Of a stretch of 64,000 nucleotides of DNA, positions 47,954 to 59,195 are shown in pieces; positions within the stretch are counted from its first letter, which is position 1, and each line of letters begins with the position of its first letter. Source of the stretch: Ipomoea triloba (taxonomy: Eukaryota > Streptophyta > Magnoliopsida > Solanales > Convolvulaceae); NCBI RefSeq assembly GCF_003576645.1, contig NC_044922.1, forward strand, positions 19,939,046-20,003,045, written 5' to 3'. Below the pieces are notes generated by a model that was given only the letters and a program-made list of their open reading frames with translations, made no database searches and was not told where the DNA came from. The position numbers and the translations under genes were made by a program.

Positions 47954-48550
47954 TCAACCCAGTTCTAGCCTTTCTTCAACCCAGTTCTCTGTCCCACGGC
48001 CTCTTTCCCAGGTGAATCGACGCCCCACCATACCAAGATCATGGAGTTCACAATCTGCCAATGCATCATTGAAGCCTCTAATGAGAGCCTCTGGTCGAGG
48101 GCAACCCCCACGTTTCTCTCTTTGAGTTGAAATATCATTGAAATCACCAATGACCACCCACGGCAATTGTGACTGAGATTTAAGGAGCCGTAAGTGATCC
48201 CACGCTCGTTGACGGTTCTGCCTCTCTGGAAAACCATAAAGACAGGTTAGCCGCCACTGTTGTTCACCTGGAAGTTGAACAATAATATCAACATGGTTAC
48301 GTGAGAAACTAAGAAGCTGCGCCACATCCTTATTCATCCACAATAATGCCAAACCTCCACTTAGCCCCACTCTGTTCACATAAAATAATCCTTCAAAACC
48401 AAGTCGCACTCTTAACCTTTCTGCATGATCTCTCGTAACTTTAGTCTCCATTAAGAACACAAAAATGGGTAGTTTTTTGTATACAATATCCACAACTTCC
48501 CGAACTGTCCGTGGACTACCCAAACCATGTCCGTGGACTACCCAAACCAC
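47954..48550 (-). pseudogene. LINE endonuclease (APE-type)
   Basis: The frame starts within GLGSPRTVREVVDIV and keeps the catalytic words LMETK, VVIGDFNDI and, in an overlapping frame further on (~47890), SDHST, so metal-binding and catalytic residues are recognisable. The domain nicks target DNA to prime reverse transcription. A duplicated phrase at about 47952-47990 (AGCCTTTCTTCAACCCAGTT twice on the plus strand) shifts the frame between this part and the rest. Confidence 0.85.
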
Positions 48551-48589
48551 GACAGTTCCAGCTAATAGTACTCATTGGGACGGGCAGGT

Positions 48590-49577
48590 CTAGGATCCAG
48601 AACCCGCCACACACAAGTTTTTTGGCTCGTCAAGAGCCATAGGTGTCAGACTAGTCTCCCCCAACCCATCATGCTCAACACCGCTCCGGCGACGTTTGAG
48701 ATCCACCACCACCTCATTGTCTTCCTCATGAACATCGTCCGTCGTAACCACGTCCTTACCCACCATGTTTTCCAGACCAACAGTTGACTCATTACCAATA
48801 ACAAGCCAAGGTGACCGGACTATAGTATTTCCACGTCGCATCGGTGCTCTAAGCCACGCACCATAGGGATATTGTTCCGGAGCAATATTAGAATCCATCA
48901 CCTTGCTACAGAGTTTGTCCGTATGACCCAACATCCCACAGAAGAAACAAAAAGTGTGTAAACGTTCATATTTGAACATAATCCAAACACTAGTGCCCTC
49001 CCTAAGCTTCAGTTTCATCTTACGCCTCAACGGAACTTCAACTTTCAGAGCAACCCGGATCCTAATGTAACTACTATTCATGAACCTCCAAAGTTGTTCG
49101 AATCAACCGCAATAAACCTCCCCATAAAATTGCCAATCTACTCCAATACCTTCTCAGAGTCATATCCAAACGGCAGATCGTAGACCTGCACCCATATCAA
49201 CACCTCATTAAGTTGGACTAGATTAGGTTGATCGCCCTGTTTGATCTGTTTGCAAACAAGTGTGTGATTCTCGAACGCCCAGGGTCCCCCATCAATGACA
49301 CGCTGCATATCTTTCGCATGGAAAAACTGGTACACAAACAGATTTGGCTACACTTCAGTTATGCGCACCCCTCTTACCGGCGTCCACACAGTCGCCATAA
49401 CATTCTGCATGACCACAAACTTGATCGATTTATTCGTCAAAAATCTGCCAAAGCCCATTGCAGATTCGGCGGTGCTTCCGTAACTCCGTCAACATCAGCA
49501 TCTTGAACTTCAAAACTAACTTCCTCATCCTCAAGAGTAATATCTGCATAGCGATCCTCTAACTCTCGAACATCCAT
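48590..49577 (-). pseudogene. LINE ORF1: DUF4283 RNA-binding protein with CCHC knuckle
   Basis: Start at MDVRELEDRYADITLEDEEV (49577). DUF4283 wording follows in a shifted frame (QFFHAKDMQRVIDGGPWAFE, HTLVCKQIKQGDQPNLVQLN, WVQVYDLPFGYDSE). Then comes the knuckle CFFCGMLGHTDKLC (C-x2-C-x4-H-x4-C) near 48940. Frameshifts near 49440 and stops near 49370 and 49135 break the gene. In plant LINEs this protein coats the element RNA. Confidence 0.85.
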
Positions 49578-49707
49578 CGTAAGGACAAGTGAACGTAAAG
49601 ATCGGATCAAGAACGAAACAAACCAGATGACTAAGACATTGGACAAACCAGAGAGAGAAAACCCTAGAGAGAAACCCTAGGGAGAGCCGCTGTTTCACTC
49701 CATATTT

Positions 49708-51040
49708 GAATATCCTAAATTTAGAAATTTTGATACAATTAATAATTTTAATTATGTTACTTAAAACACTAAGTTTTCTACCATAAAAATGAAATAAGTT
49801 ATAATATGAAGTTTAAAAACAAAAAGCAAAATTTAAAATTAGAATATTATTACGTTCAAGAACTATTATACAGCTTTAAACCCCAGGGAGGTGTATATGT
49901 TGTCAATTGTTATATTGTGGACAAGGTCCAACATACAAGGCTAGTGGACCCTAATCCAAAATGACGTCTCGTATTTTATTTACACATTTCACATATTATA
50001 CACCTAAAAAATATTAGAATAATTTCACATGATATATTTATAGTTAACTAATTATGAAGTTACTATAAATGTTAATATTGGTCAAAAACAATTTACCCTA
50101 ATTTAAACGAAACAACATCATTTTGGAACCTGGTCTGGTCACGATATAATTTGATATTTATTACCTTACATTTAATAAAAATTCTCTTAGTGTATACCAT
50201 TAAATGAAAAGAAATTAGAACCCCCTAAATTTATTAACGTTGAAGAAGAAAATTTAATTTTTTTTCTATATATAAATTTATGTAACAAGAATATTGTAAT
50301 TTGTCATCAATTTAAAATAATCCCATTTGGAAATTAAAATGGCTATTTTCTTTTACCATAATCGAATCTCAACACATCATTCGAATGCAAAATCATATCA
50401 TTTTTCATAGATGATGTGGAGGGACACACATGTCCCTGGATCTATATATATCTAACTCTTCTTGTTGCAACATACACCTGCCAAGTCTCTTATTGCTAGA
50501 AGATTTCTCAACTCTCATTTCCCTGTTGCTCCAAAATTGTGGCACTCCAATCTTTAGTTTGGTCCAAGTTAGCTAGGTAACCAAAATACTGGTTCTCTTT
50601 TCTCAACGTATGTGAAATGTTCCGATTTGCCATGCTCTGAGCAGTTGTTTGCAGTCCATGAGGAGCGGCCAATCTCTTGTCTGGCCTCCTCCGACCCGGT
50701 GAGGGCCTTAATTAACCAGGCTTCTGAATCAACTTCCGCATCTACCTCCTTAATCCCCATGCACTTTGTTAATCTGAGACCCTCCCTAAACCCCAAAGTT
50801 CTACTGTAAAGTTAGTGGAAGACCAAATCTTTACAGTAAACCTACAAATCCATCGCCCCTCATGATCCCGAATAAGGCTAACCCCTTGCACCAGTTAACC
50901 CCGAGCTCATTTTTCTAGCCCAATTCGTGTTTCAATTTCCCCTGGGAAGGAAGAGACGAGCAGGAAATTAAACCCACCTTTGTATTGCTGTAACATTTCC
51001 ATGCCGTGTAAAGAGCAAAGTCACACAATCTTGGATTCAC
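49708..51040. repeat. Composite repeat segment, copy III (right part)
   Basis: Continues copy III after the LINE, from GAATATCCTAAATTTAGAAA, through the empty Harbinger site (49770) and the A/T-rich spacer, to the RNase H-like relic at 50440-51010. No gene seen apart from that relic. Confidence 0.75.
50440..51010 (-). pseudogene. RNase H-like (RVT_3 type) relic, copy III, most complete
   Basis: The minus-strand frame 50796-50569 reads GFREGLRLTKCMGIKEVDAE then VDSEAWLIKALTGSEEARQE, matching the middle of RVT_3 domains (xALREGLxLAxxxGI...VExDS). The later part (REGNQYF, ANLDQTKDWSA-like wording) continues in other frames down to ~50450. This copy contains the central helix-strand missing from copies I, II and IV, which go straight from SLIR to HTLREGN. 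The frame is broken by shifts. Confidence 0.6.
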
Positions 51041-51230
51041 ACAAGTAAGATTTTAAAATTTTAAAGAACTTGCATATCTAGTGATATACATCCAACATAT
51101 TCTATACCTAAAAAGTTTTCTTCAATGACAACAACTCATAAAATCACTTTTCACACGTTCACATGTTTGCATACATAAAAATTTTATGTAATAAACCATT
51201 AATGGTAATTATATTGTGTAATTATTTTTT

Positions 51231-51530
51231 GGGGAAATTATAATTTATGCTCCTCCATAATATGTCAATTATCAATATTCCCCCTGAATTATTAATAGTG
51301 TAAATGTTGCCCCTCAATTTTTAAAACGGTACATATATTGCACCTCTCGTACCGTACGGGAGGGGCAATATATATGTATTGTTTTTTAAATTGAGAGGCA
51401 ATATTTACACTTGGGATGGACAATATATGTATCGTTTTGAAAATTGATTGTCAGCATTTACACTACTAATAATTCAGGGGTAACATTGATAATTGGCATA
51501 TTATGGAGGGGCATAAATTACAATTTTCCC
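51231..51530. mobile_element. MITE inserted in the left palindrome arm
   Basis: 300 bp with terminal inverted repeats GGGGAAATTATAATTTATGC and (reverse of right end) GGGAAAATTGTAATTTATGC. Flanks TTATTTTTT (51222-51230) and TTATTTTTC (51531-51539) look like an 8-9-bp target duplication. Absent from the right arm, so it post-dates the inverted duplication. Confidence 0.8.
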
Positions 51531-52224
51531 TTATTTTTCTTTTAGAAGAAAAAATAATATAGTATTGATTAAGGTTTTTTGTTGACTTTTTTTATGCAAC
51601 AAGGATTAAGTTAAATATGCTAGCTTGACTATTTTCCCAACCACTTAGACATAGAAATCCTTGTCAAAATTCCAATCAAGTCAATCCTTAGTTGTACATA
51701 CGTTTGCCCGTCATGAAAAGATATGATCGAAAGTCTAAGAATTCATCTCCAAACACCTCAACTTCAAATTTGAAAGTGAGTCTCTCAATTCTTGTCATCT
51801 TGTGCATAGATGTTTAACCCTAGGAAAGCAAAATTCACATTTTATGAAAAAAAAAAAAAAATTGACCTATGGATATACTTGTTGAGTTAAACTACTCTGG
51901 CCTAAAAACAAAATATTTCAAATTTTTGGTACTTATAATGGGTTAATATGCCTTCCTCATAATCTTCCTAGTTATTATGATAAATAATTTTTTGGAATCC
52001 ACTCATGGGAAAATCTATGCATTTACCACATCCAAACATTACTTGCTATTTTGCGACTACAATAGCAATTGGTTTGGGTCTTGTTATGATTCAGTTGAGA
52101 AGACTATAAAGTTGTTAGTATTATATGCATGAAGAATGCTAACCATGTGGTTGAGATTTTAGAGGTAAGCACACCCACATGGGATAACATAAGTGGCAGG
52201 GCACTTGTACACTTTAATTTCTTA

Positions 52225-52549
52225 ACCGATTACCAAGTATATCTAAATGGGTTAGTGCATTGGATTGAAAAGATTGAAGGCTAATTACAACAGTATTACA
52301 AGAAATAAGATTATTTTATTTGATGTGTATGAGGAGAGCTTCTATGAGATGGAATTACCTTACACGTTGGCTTCATATCCTCATAAAATGCATGTTGTAA
52401 CATACATGAGATCATTGGCTATTGTTTTGGATGAAGTTATGAAATTTTCTATGTGGAAAATGGTAGAGTATGGTAGTGTGGAGTCATGCACGGAACGAAC
52501 AAATTTGAATTTATTTCTCCTTGACCAAGTCATCGTGTTGTGTATTTAA
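52225..52549 (+). pseudogene. F-box-associated domain fragment, left arm
   Basis: The frame reads YQVYLNGLVHWIEKI, then after a break ITRNKIILFDVYEESFYEME, LPYTLASYPHKM, and RSLAIVLDEVMKFSMWKM. This is the wording of F-box-associated (FBA) domains: xVxLNGxxHW, then ILSFDxxxExFxE..LP. F-box proteins recruit substrates to SCF ubiquitin ligases through this domain. No F-box (SKP1-binding) N-terminus is present and frames are interrupted, so it is a relic. Confidence 0.7.
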
Positions 52550-52829
52550 GAGGAATGGTAAGATTTTAAGTATGAGGATGAATAGAGATTTGTACAATTA
52601 TAACCCATAACAGAAAGATTCAGCTTGTTCAGACATTATGTATTCTCAGTTGGCCAATTCTGGTTTCGGCTCTAAGGGGTTACATAGAGCTGCAATAAGA
52701 ATTGGCATACTAACAATACATGTTGTCTGAACAAGTTGAATCTTTCTGTTATGGGTTATAATTGTACAAATCCCCATTTATCCTCACACTTAAAATCTCA
52801 CAATTCCTCTTGAATCCACAACACGGCCA

Positions 52830-53065
52830 CCTATATTCGAGGAATAATATGTACAAATTTGTCTGTTCCATGACTCCACACTACCATACTCTGTCACTGT
52901 CCATATAGAAATTTCATAGCCTGATCCAAAACAATAGCCAACGTTTCAGGTAACTCCAACTCTTGAAAGTTCTCCCCATACCATCAAATAATTAACACAA
53001 TCTTGTTTCTTGCAATATTGTTTTGATTAACCTTAATCTTTCCAATCCAATGTAATGATCCACTT
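52830..53065 (-). pseudogene. F-box-associated domain fragment, right arm (inverted copy)
   Basis: The reverse complement parallels 52255-52510 of the left arm: GGATCATTACATTGGATTGG against the left arm's GTTAGTGCATTGGATTG, and CAATATTGCAAGAAACAAGA against CAGTATTACAAGAAATAAGA. It is more broken than the left copy, with deletions and no long open frame. Confidence 0.65.
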
Positions 53066-53870
53066 GAATATACTTCGCCATTGGTCAAGAAAATAAAGTT
53101 ACAAGCACCTTGTAACTTATGTTCTCTCATGTGTGTGTGCTTACCTTTAAAAATCTCAACTGCATGCTTATCATTATATTATCCATTCATATAATACTAA
53201 CCACTTTATAGTATTTCTCAGTCGAATCATAACTGAACCGAAATCAATGAGCATTATTGTACTCACATGAATAGCAAGTATATATTTTCCTACGAGTGGA
53301 TTTCAAACAATCACATTATCATAACAACAGCAAAAGATTATCAAAATGGCATAATTTAGCCCATTACAAGTACTAACTATTTGAAAATTTTCTTTTTAGG
53401 TATGAAAGGGATATATATATATATATTTAATTCGAGATTATTTTCTTCATAAAATGTGAGTTTTGCTTGCCTAGGGTTACCGTATCTATGGACAATAAGA
53501 AGGCAAGATTTATGATCTTCACTCTTAAGTTTGGAATTGATGTGTTTGGAGATAAATTATTAATTTTTGATCACATCTTTTCATGATAGGCAAACACTTG
53601 TACAACTAGAATTGGGAGCTTTGACAAAGATTTCCATTCATAAGTGGTTGGGCAAATAGTTGCACATATTTAGCTTAATTGTTGTTGCATAAAAAAGTCA
53701 AAAAAGTCCACAAAAAACTTCAATAATCAAGCAAATAGGTTTTGAAAAGTGATTTCAAGAGTTGTTGTCATCAAGGAATAGTTTCTAGTTATAGAATATC
53801 TTGTTTTTTTTTTTTTTTGAAAAGAAATATCTTTTATGTTAATCACTAGATACACAAGTTCTCTAATAAT

Positions 53871-55702
53871 AAGCTAGTTAACCTATAAAGGAGACACTAG
53901 TAATACATTAGAATCTCTTTTTTTTTTTTTTGTTGTTGTTGTCTATATTTAATTTTTTTAATGAAATTATGATTTTATTCATATTCCTTATGAAACTAAT
54001 TTTTTTTCATTATTAAAATGGGTTTTTAAAAGTAAACAAAATTAATAATTGAGCATATAGGTAAAATCAAAATTTCTTTTTTTTTTTTAATATTTAATTT
54101 AAAAATAAAACAAACCATTCTATATATTAACCAAAAAAAAAAAAGAGAAAATAATGTGTTGTCATTCCTTTAAAATCAAAATAACAATTCATAGAAGGGG
54201 AATAAATCCCTTCCTTACAAAATACATGAAATAAAAAGTCAGATCATGTACTTTTAAACTTTTAGACGACACATCTTTTAAATTTAAATGTGCGTACAAA
54301 ATCTTAAATTGATTTTGTATTAGTTAATTTTGTGTATGCTTTGAATCTTATTATGCATTTTTGGTAGATATTAGTTAATATATGATACCTTTTTAATAGT
54401 CGTGTGATGAGTTTGACGGCACAAAAAATCATATTGGATAAATTTGGCTTGTATTTGAACTGAAAATTGTTTGGGGTACAAGAATTAATATAACATCAAT
54501 TAAATTGATAACAAGTTTAAATCAAATAAATGGTTTGAGATTATAAGAAATCAAATCGAATAAGTTTATAACCTATTAAATTTAAACTTTTTGAGTATTA
54601 TATTTCTCAATTGGTTTAGACACCTATTTAAATCTAAGTTGTAGGAGTATTTTTGCATTTCACACTAATTTGACATTACTAACTCATCAATAATTTTCCT
54701 ATAACTTTTCTAGACCATTTCACTAATAAAAAAAATATGGGACACTTTTTAAAATGAAATGCATTTTAGGGGTATAATTGAAAATATACTCTGTAATTTT
54801 TTGGTCAAAAGAAACACCTTTTAATGACAGATGGATTGCAGGTTGTGTGGGGTTAGCAAACCCCACTAGTTATTGCTTTAAAATTGTCTTTACAGAAAAC
54901 AGACTATGCAAAGATTTCTTAAGCCTACTTTTTGTTGTCGGACAATTGCTTTAATATATTACTAGTATTTTCGTCCGTACGTTGCACGGAATGGAATTGT
55001 TATAATATTTTAAGAATATTTGAATCGATATACAATTATATAAATTATAACATCGATATACAATTTACACAAAACAATTACATCGTTTTGGAATCTGATT
55101 CACGGCATAATTTGATATTTATTGCCTTACACTTAATAAAAATTCTCTTAGTGTATACTATTAAATGAAAAAAAATTAGGGCCCCCTAAATTTATTAATG
55201 TTTAAGAAGAAAATTTAATTTTTTTCCATATTTAAATTTCTGTAACAAGAATACTCTAATGTGTCATCAATTTAAAATAATCCCATTTGGAAATTAAAAT
55301 ACCTATTTTAGTTTTAGTGTCAACATATCATTAAAATGTAAATTCATATCATATTTCATAGATTATATAGAGGGGCGGCGCACATGTCCCTTGATCTATA
55401 TATCTAACTCTTCTTGTTGCAACACATGCCAAGTCTCTTGCTAGAAGGTATATTTCTCAATTCGTTCCCCTGTTTCTCCAAAATTGTGGCACCCCAATCT
55501 TTAGTTTGGTCCAAGTTAGCCAGGTAATCAAAATACCATTCTCTCAACGTATGTGAGATGTTCTTGTATGTGGAAGAGCCAATCTTTACTGTAAACCCAC
55601 AAATTCATTTCCCCGGCCCTCATGATCCCGAATAAGGCTAACCCCTTCCACCAGTTAATCCCGAGCTCATGTTTCTAGCTCCATTCCGTGTAAACAGCCA
55701 GA
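53871..55702. repeat. A/T-rich DNA and composite repeat copy IV (left part)
   Basis: 54240-54370 parallels 33765-33920; 54820-54950 parallels 34395-34540 (GTGTGGGGTTAGCAAACC, GACAATTG); 55070-55690 parallels 32230-33010, including the RNase H-like relic. It therefore holds parts of the composite segment in rearranged order. At 55703 it is cut by a CACTA-like element. No gene seen. Confidence 0.65.
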
Positions 55703-55719
55703 CACTGCTGGAAATCATC

Positions 55720-56150
55720 ATATTTCCGACCACCCAAAAGTGGTCGGAAATGGCCTTAATTAGGTCGGAAAGGCCTGTTCCGACCACTTTTCCGACCAAA
55801 ATTAGGTCGGAAAGGCCTGTTCCGACCACTTTTCCGACCAATATGGGTGTCCGGAAAACTGTTCCGACCACTTTTCCGACCAATATGGGTGTCCGGAAAA
55901 ACCCTCGTCGGTAAATCCGACCATCAGTGGAAGTGGTCGAAAACCCTCGTCGGTAAATCCGACCATCAGTGGAAGTGGTCGGAAACCCTCGTCGGTAAAT
56001 CCGACCATCAGTGGAAGTGGTCGGATATTCCGACCACTTTTAGAAAGTAGTCGGAAAAAAACGACCAAGAGAGCGACCAGGCGAGTCCGGTACTTTCGAC
56101 CACCGTGGTCTGAATGTCCGACCACCATGGTGGTCGGAAAACTGGAGGCA
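55720..56150. repeat. Left subterminal repeats with tiled duplications
   Basis: TTCCGACCAC and GTGGTCGGAA words alternate. Blocks such as GTTCCGACCACTTTTCCGAC plus AATATGGGTGTCCGG and CCCTCGTCGGTAAATCCGAC plus CATCAGTGGAAGTGGTCG are repeated two to three times in immediate succession, each restarting inside the previous one. Confidence 0.85.
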
Positions 56151-56172
56151 AAAAATAAAAAAAAAATTATTC

Positions 56173-56197
56173 CACTACAGAGAATCCCTCTGTAGTG
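56173..56197. repeat. Perfect 10-bp hairpin CACTACAGAG...CTCTGTAGTG
   Basis: CACTACAGAG, loop AATCC, CTCTGTAGTG. The word resembles a CACTA terminus facing its own reverse complement. It is followed by a (TA)n run at 56206-56222. Confidence 0.85.
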
Positions 56198-56644
56198 AAA
56201 TGAATATATATATATATATATATTTGTTGCAAGTTGGTAAGACAATTGTTGAAAGACATACACATTTCATGAAGAGAATTCATTTATGAATGTACAATTG
56301 AAAATTTAAAACATTCTAGAATTTAACTTCTTATACATTCTGGATAACTCATTCTAAACCATTCAAGAGTTTGATGGTGAATTTTAGAAGTCAAGAAACA
56401 ATACAATACATTCATCCCCAAAAAGGAAAAACAAAAAAAACAAAAAAAAACAAAAACAAAATGCTCATAGAAAAATTGAATCTTTCCAAGTGTCAGCCAT
56501 TGTCATCAATTTAGCAAACAGACACCCAAACCAACACTGGTTTTTCTGTTGAGATATTCATGACAGAATCCTCATAGAATTATGGAGTTTACTCTTTAAT
56601 CATATAGCATCAAGCCAATACAACCAAAGATGAACAGAAGGTAC

Positions 56645-56721
56645 CTTTGCTCTTCTAGTGAATGTTTAAGCTCAATGATCTCAAGCTGAGAGTGCTTGAT
56701 AATGTTCTCTAAAGTGCCAAC
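56645..56721 (-). CDS. Captured exon encoding a coiled coil
   Basis: Minus strand: acceptor ACAG, 77-bp open exon reading VGTLENIIKHSQLEIIELKH then SLEEQR, and donor GTACCT. Heptad-like leucine/isoleucine spacing suggests a coiled coil. Further left-to-right, 56760-56830 holds another similar stretch (NLGEHKSQALDDKLQALDTK) without clear borders. The parent gene is not recognised and may differ from the DDI1-like exons. Confidence 0.45.
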
Positions 56722-57216
56722 CTGTCTTGAAAAATGATGAATGAGAAACCAAGTGAGATTTATGACACTTCATCTTCTTTTGTGTCCAAAGCCTGCAATT
56801 TATCATCCAAAGCTTGAGATTTATGCTCCCCAAGATTATACTGCCATAATATTGAATTACACTGTTGTAGTATCAAAACTACATCCTTAATGCACAAAAT
56901 TCTTTCAAAGAATGAATGAATTAAAAGAGAGGAGATATTGATTTATATATATTTATACCAGGTTTCAAAGGATAATAATTAGATGAAAAGAAATAAATAC
57001 ATTCAAATTCTGTATCCTGAAAGCCAACCCGTTGAGCAATCCAGAATGTCTTTATGATATAGCAAATGACAAATTTCCTCGGCAAGGAGATATAAAACAG
57101 AATTTTTGCAATTTCCTATTTTGCTATTGAAAACTCGTACTAAATGAGGATGTAAATAAAAGGCATAATAGATGCAAAAACACATAAGAAGGAAGAGGCA
57201 AAGAAGCAGCACTAAC

Positions 57217-57282
57217 CTGCCGGATTGCTACTTCAATTTTCTTTTGTGCCTCTACATCAAATGGATATGCATAAAGTAGTGC
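57217..57282 (-). CDS. Captured DDI1-like exon (second)
   Basis: Minus strand: acceptor CCAG, 66-bp open exon, donor GTTAGT. It reads ALLYAYPFDVEAQKKIEVAI plus RQ. This is the conserved linker of DDI1 proteins between the ubiquitin-like part and the retroviral-type aspartic protease domain. A D expected after ALLYA is Y here. It follows the exon at 57435-57551 in phase 0. Confidence 0.75.
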
Positions 57283-57434
57283 CTGGATAACAAAACTACA
57301 TAGTCATGTAATGCATTTTAACTTGAGAGACCTACCAAGAATTAGATACTGAGGTAATAATGATGCAAATATATAAGTTCATAAAATATAAAATCAAGAC
57401 AGTAAGAAGGAATATCAATACAAGAGGTATCTAC

Positions 57435-57551
57435 CATCTCCTCATCTCTCCTGAGGAGGAGTTCTGCTCTATGTTTATGACGTAGACTCAGAATTTCTTG
57501 TAGTTTGTTGAGATCATTCCCAAGAAAAATTTGTGCTAGCTCATGATCACT
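57435..57551 (-). CDS. Captured DDI1-like exon (first)
   Basis: Minus strand: acceptor CCCAG, 117-bp open exon (39 codons, phase 0) and donor GTAGAT. It reads SDHELAQIFLGNDLNKLQEI, LSLRHKHRAELLLRRDEEM. With the next exon this gives ...RDEEM-ALLYAYPFDVE..., the contiguous order of DDI1 (DNA-damage-inducible protein 1, a proteasome shuttle and aspartic protease). Upstream ubiquitin-like and downstream protease exons were not found, so this is a fragment captured by the transposon, with introns retained (genomic capture, not retroposition). Confidence 0.75.
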
Positions 57552-57960
57552 CTGGGTTTGTAACATTATGTATAGTATATTAGTTTCAGCATATCACATC
57601 CTACCCATTTTACTTAGAGTCACAAAGTAATGAAGTCATTAAATCTCAAGCTGTTCATATAGCCCATTATTCCCAGAAACTTAACCACTAAATCAAATCA
57701 ACTATGCAGGGTTAATCCATTGTAAAACTCACAGAATATATAGACACAAAGTGTAAAACTCACAGAATATTCAAACTTCCATTAGATTACCAGCCCGGGC
57801 TTCATTTTCATTAACAGATTAAGTAAAATTAGTAAATAATTCACATTAACAAATTAAGTAAACACATTAACAGATTAACTAAATAAGCAATTAGTAATTA
57901 ACTAATAACAAATTAGAAATTGATGAATTAGCCAGTGGGCACTATAGCAGCAACTAAAAA

Positions 57961-57991
<31 letters not shown>

Positions 57992-58194
57992 CAAACAAAC
58001 AAACAAAATTGGGACAATTAGGGCAAAAACTATCTTCAAAATTAGGGGAATTAATGCAAAAACGAAATTAGAGAAATTAGAGCAAACCAAAAGTTAGGAA
58101 AATTAGGTGAATAAATTATTGAAATTAACATTTATAGTTCCAGACTTCAAGGGATGAGATTTTGAGGAGTTGATGTTAATTAGTAAGGGAAGAG

Positions 58195-58620
58195 TCAAAG
58201 AAGAGTAGAAGACCAAACCTGGTGGGCGGTGGCTGGTGTCGAGGGCTCGAGGCGACTGACGAGGGCCGAGGCAGAGGCGGACAGGCGGAGGCGATGCAGT
58301 GGGAGGCGGTGGACTGGCAGCAGCGCAGCACCGTGGTAGACTGGTGAGTGGCGAGGCAGTGGGACTTTCAACGGTGAGGGCTGGGCCAGAGGTGGTGGCA
58401 GCGTCGGCGTCTTCGCAGGGGAGGCAGTGGCAACGCAACGTCGACGGCGGCGTCGGCGGCTGTAGCGGTGGAGGCGGTTCGTGGTGGAGGCTGGCGTCGT
58501 CTGAGTGAGAGGGTGAGAAGGGAGAAACGGAGAGTGAGAGAGTGATAGGAGCGGATCTGAGATCTGGGGGGAACTAGGGTTTTGTTCTAAGGAGTATTGT
58601 TTTTTTAATAAAGCCACAAT
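58195..58620. other. GC-rich, low-complexity island inside the CACTA-like element
   Basis: A GC-rich stretch unlike its surroundings, built of GGCGG/GAGGC words. It gives proline/serine/arginine-rich frames in three registers (for example 58617-58195 on the minus strand, 140 residues, starting MALLKKQYSLEQNPSS). It could be the 5' end of a captured gene on the minus strand, upstream of the DDI1-like exons. No known domain; I do not call it coding. Confidence 0.45.
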
Positions 58621-58728
58621 TTGGAGAGCTAAGGAGGGAGATATTGGCGAAAATTTGGGATTGAATTGAGAATGGCGCCAATTTTAATTAATAATTTGGA
58701 GTGAAATTTTAGCACAATTTTTTTTTGC

Positions 58729-58729
<1 letters not shown>

Positions 58730-58777
<48 letters not shown>
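58730..58777. repeat. (ATA)n microsatellite
   Basis: About sixteen uninterrupted AAT/ATA repeats; shorter runs follow at ~58855-58870 and 58898-58912. Confidence 0.95.
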
Positions 58778-58778
<1 letters not shown>

Positions 58779-59053
58779 TACAACAATATCAACTTTAAAA
58801 TAAAATTATTTTAAAATTTATATGTTTATAATTAAAAATAATTTATGATGATGACTATTATTATTATTATAAAAAGTAAATTATATTAAACTTTACATAA
58901 TAATAATAATAATAAATTATTAGTCATTTTACATGCAACCAGTTAATACGTATTTTTATAACTAGCTAATACAATCAGTTAGTCAAATCAACTAACACAA
59001 TAAGCTATTAGCTACCAGCTAAACTAATTAACTATCAACAAACACCCCTAAGT

Positions 59054-59084
<31 letters not shown>

Positions 59085-59195
59085 AGGATCAAATGAGGAC
59101 TTATAGTTAGGTGAGGACCTGTGGACTTATCTGATCATTTGATTTAATTAAACAATTTAATAGTTGTGATTAATTCTATCCAATAGTCAAATCAA

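Larger units (their letters stand above)
45530..49692 (-). mobile_element. L1-type LINE, near full length but lacking the reverse-transcriptase core
   Basis: A 15-bp target duplication TTTCACTCCATATTT flanks the element (45515-45529 and 49693-49707), and a T run at 45527-45539 is the poly-A tail on the minus strand. Order on the minus strand: 5' leader, ORF1 (DUF4283 and CCHC), endonuclease, a gutted reverse transcriptase, and zf-RVT. It is inserted in composite repeat copy III at a position that is intact in copies I and II (TTTCACTCCATATTTAAATA). Both ends being present shows full-length insertion, so the internal loss happened before or after insertion rather than by 5' truncation. Confidence 0.93.
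51040..53870. repeat. Large imperfect palindrome, ~2.8 kb, carrying F-box-associated sequence
   Basis: The left half (51040-52660) and right half (52680-53870) are reverse complements with divergence. Examples: GTTGACTTTTTTTATGCAAC (51581) against the reverse of GTTGCATAAAAAAGTC (53685-53700); CCTAGGAAAGCAAAATTCAC (51822) against GTGAGTTTTGCTTGCCTAGG (53457-53476); GACAACAACTCATAAAATCA (51127) against the reverse of TGATTTCAAGAGTTGTTGTC (53750). The axis is near 52665-52690. The left arm has a later MITE (51231-51530). Confidence 0.85.

Noticed and set aside
46240..49506. Plus-strand frames across the LINE
   Set aside because: Antisense shadows of well-recognised minus-strand LINE domains.
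54955..55010. Helitron terminus (GTCCGTACGTTGCACGGA)
   Set aside because: The palindromic GTGC-type word resembles repeats seen near some plant transposon ends, but no CTRR end or 5' TC was found.
55638..56263. Repeat proteins with GKVVGTGLSD or SGHPYWSEKWSEQ repeats
   Set aside because: Translation of CACTA-like subterminal repeats with tiled duplications.
58195..58617. 140-residue proline/serine-rich protein
   Set aside because: Low-complexity GC island open in several frames; no domain and no supporting splice or start context.
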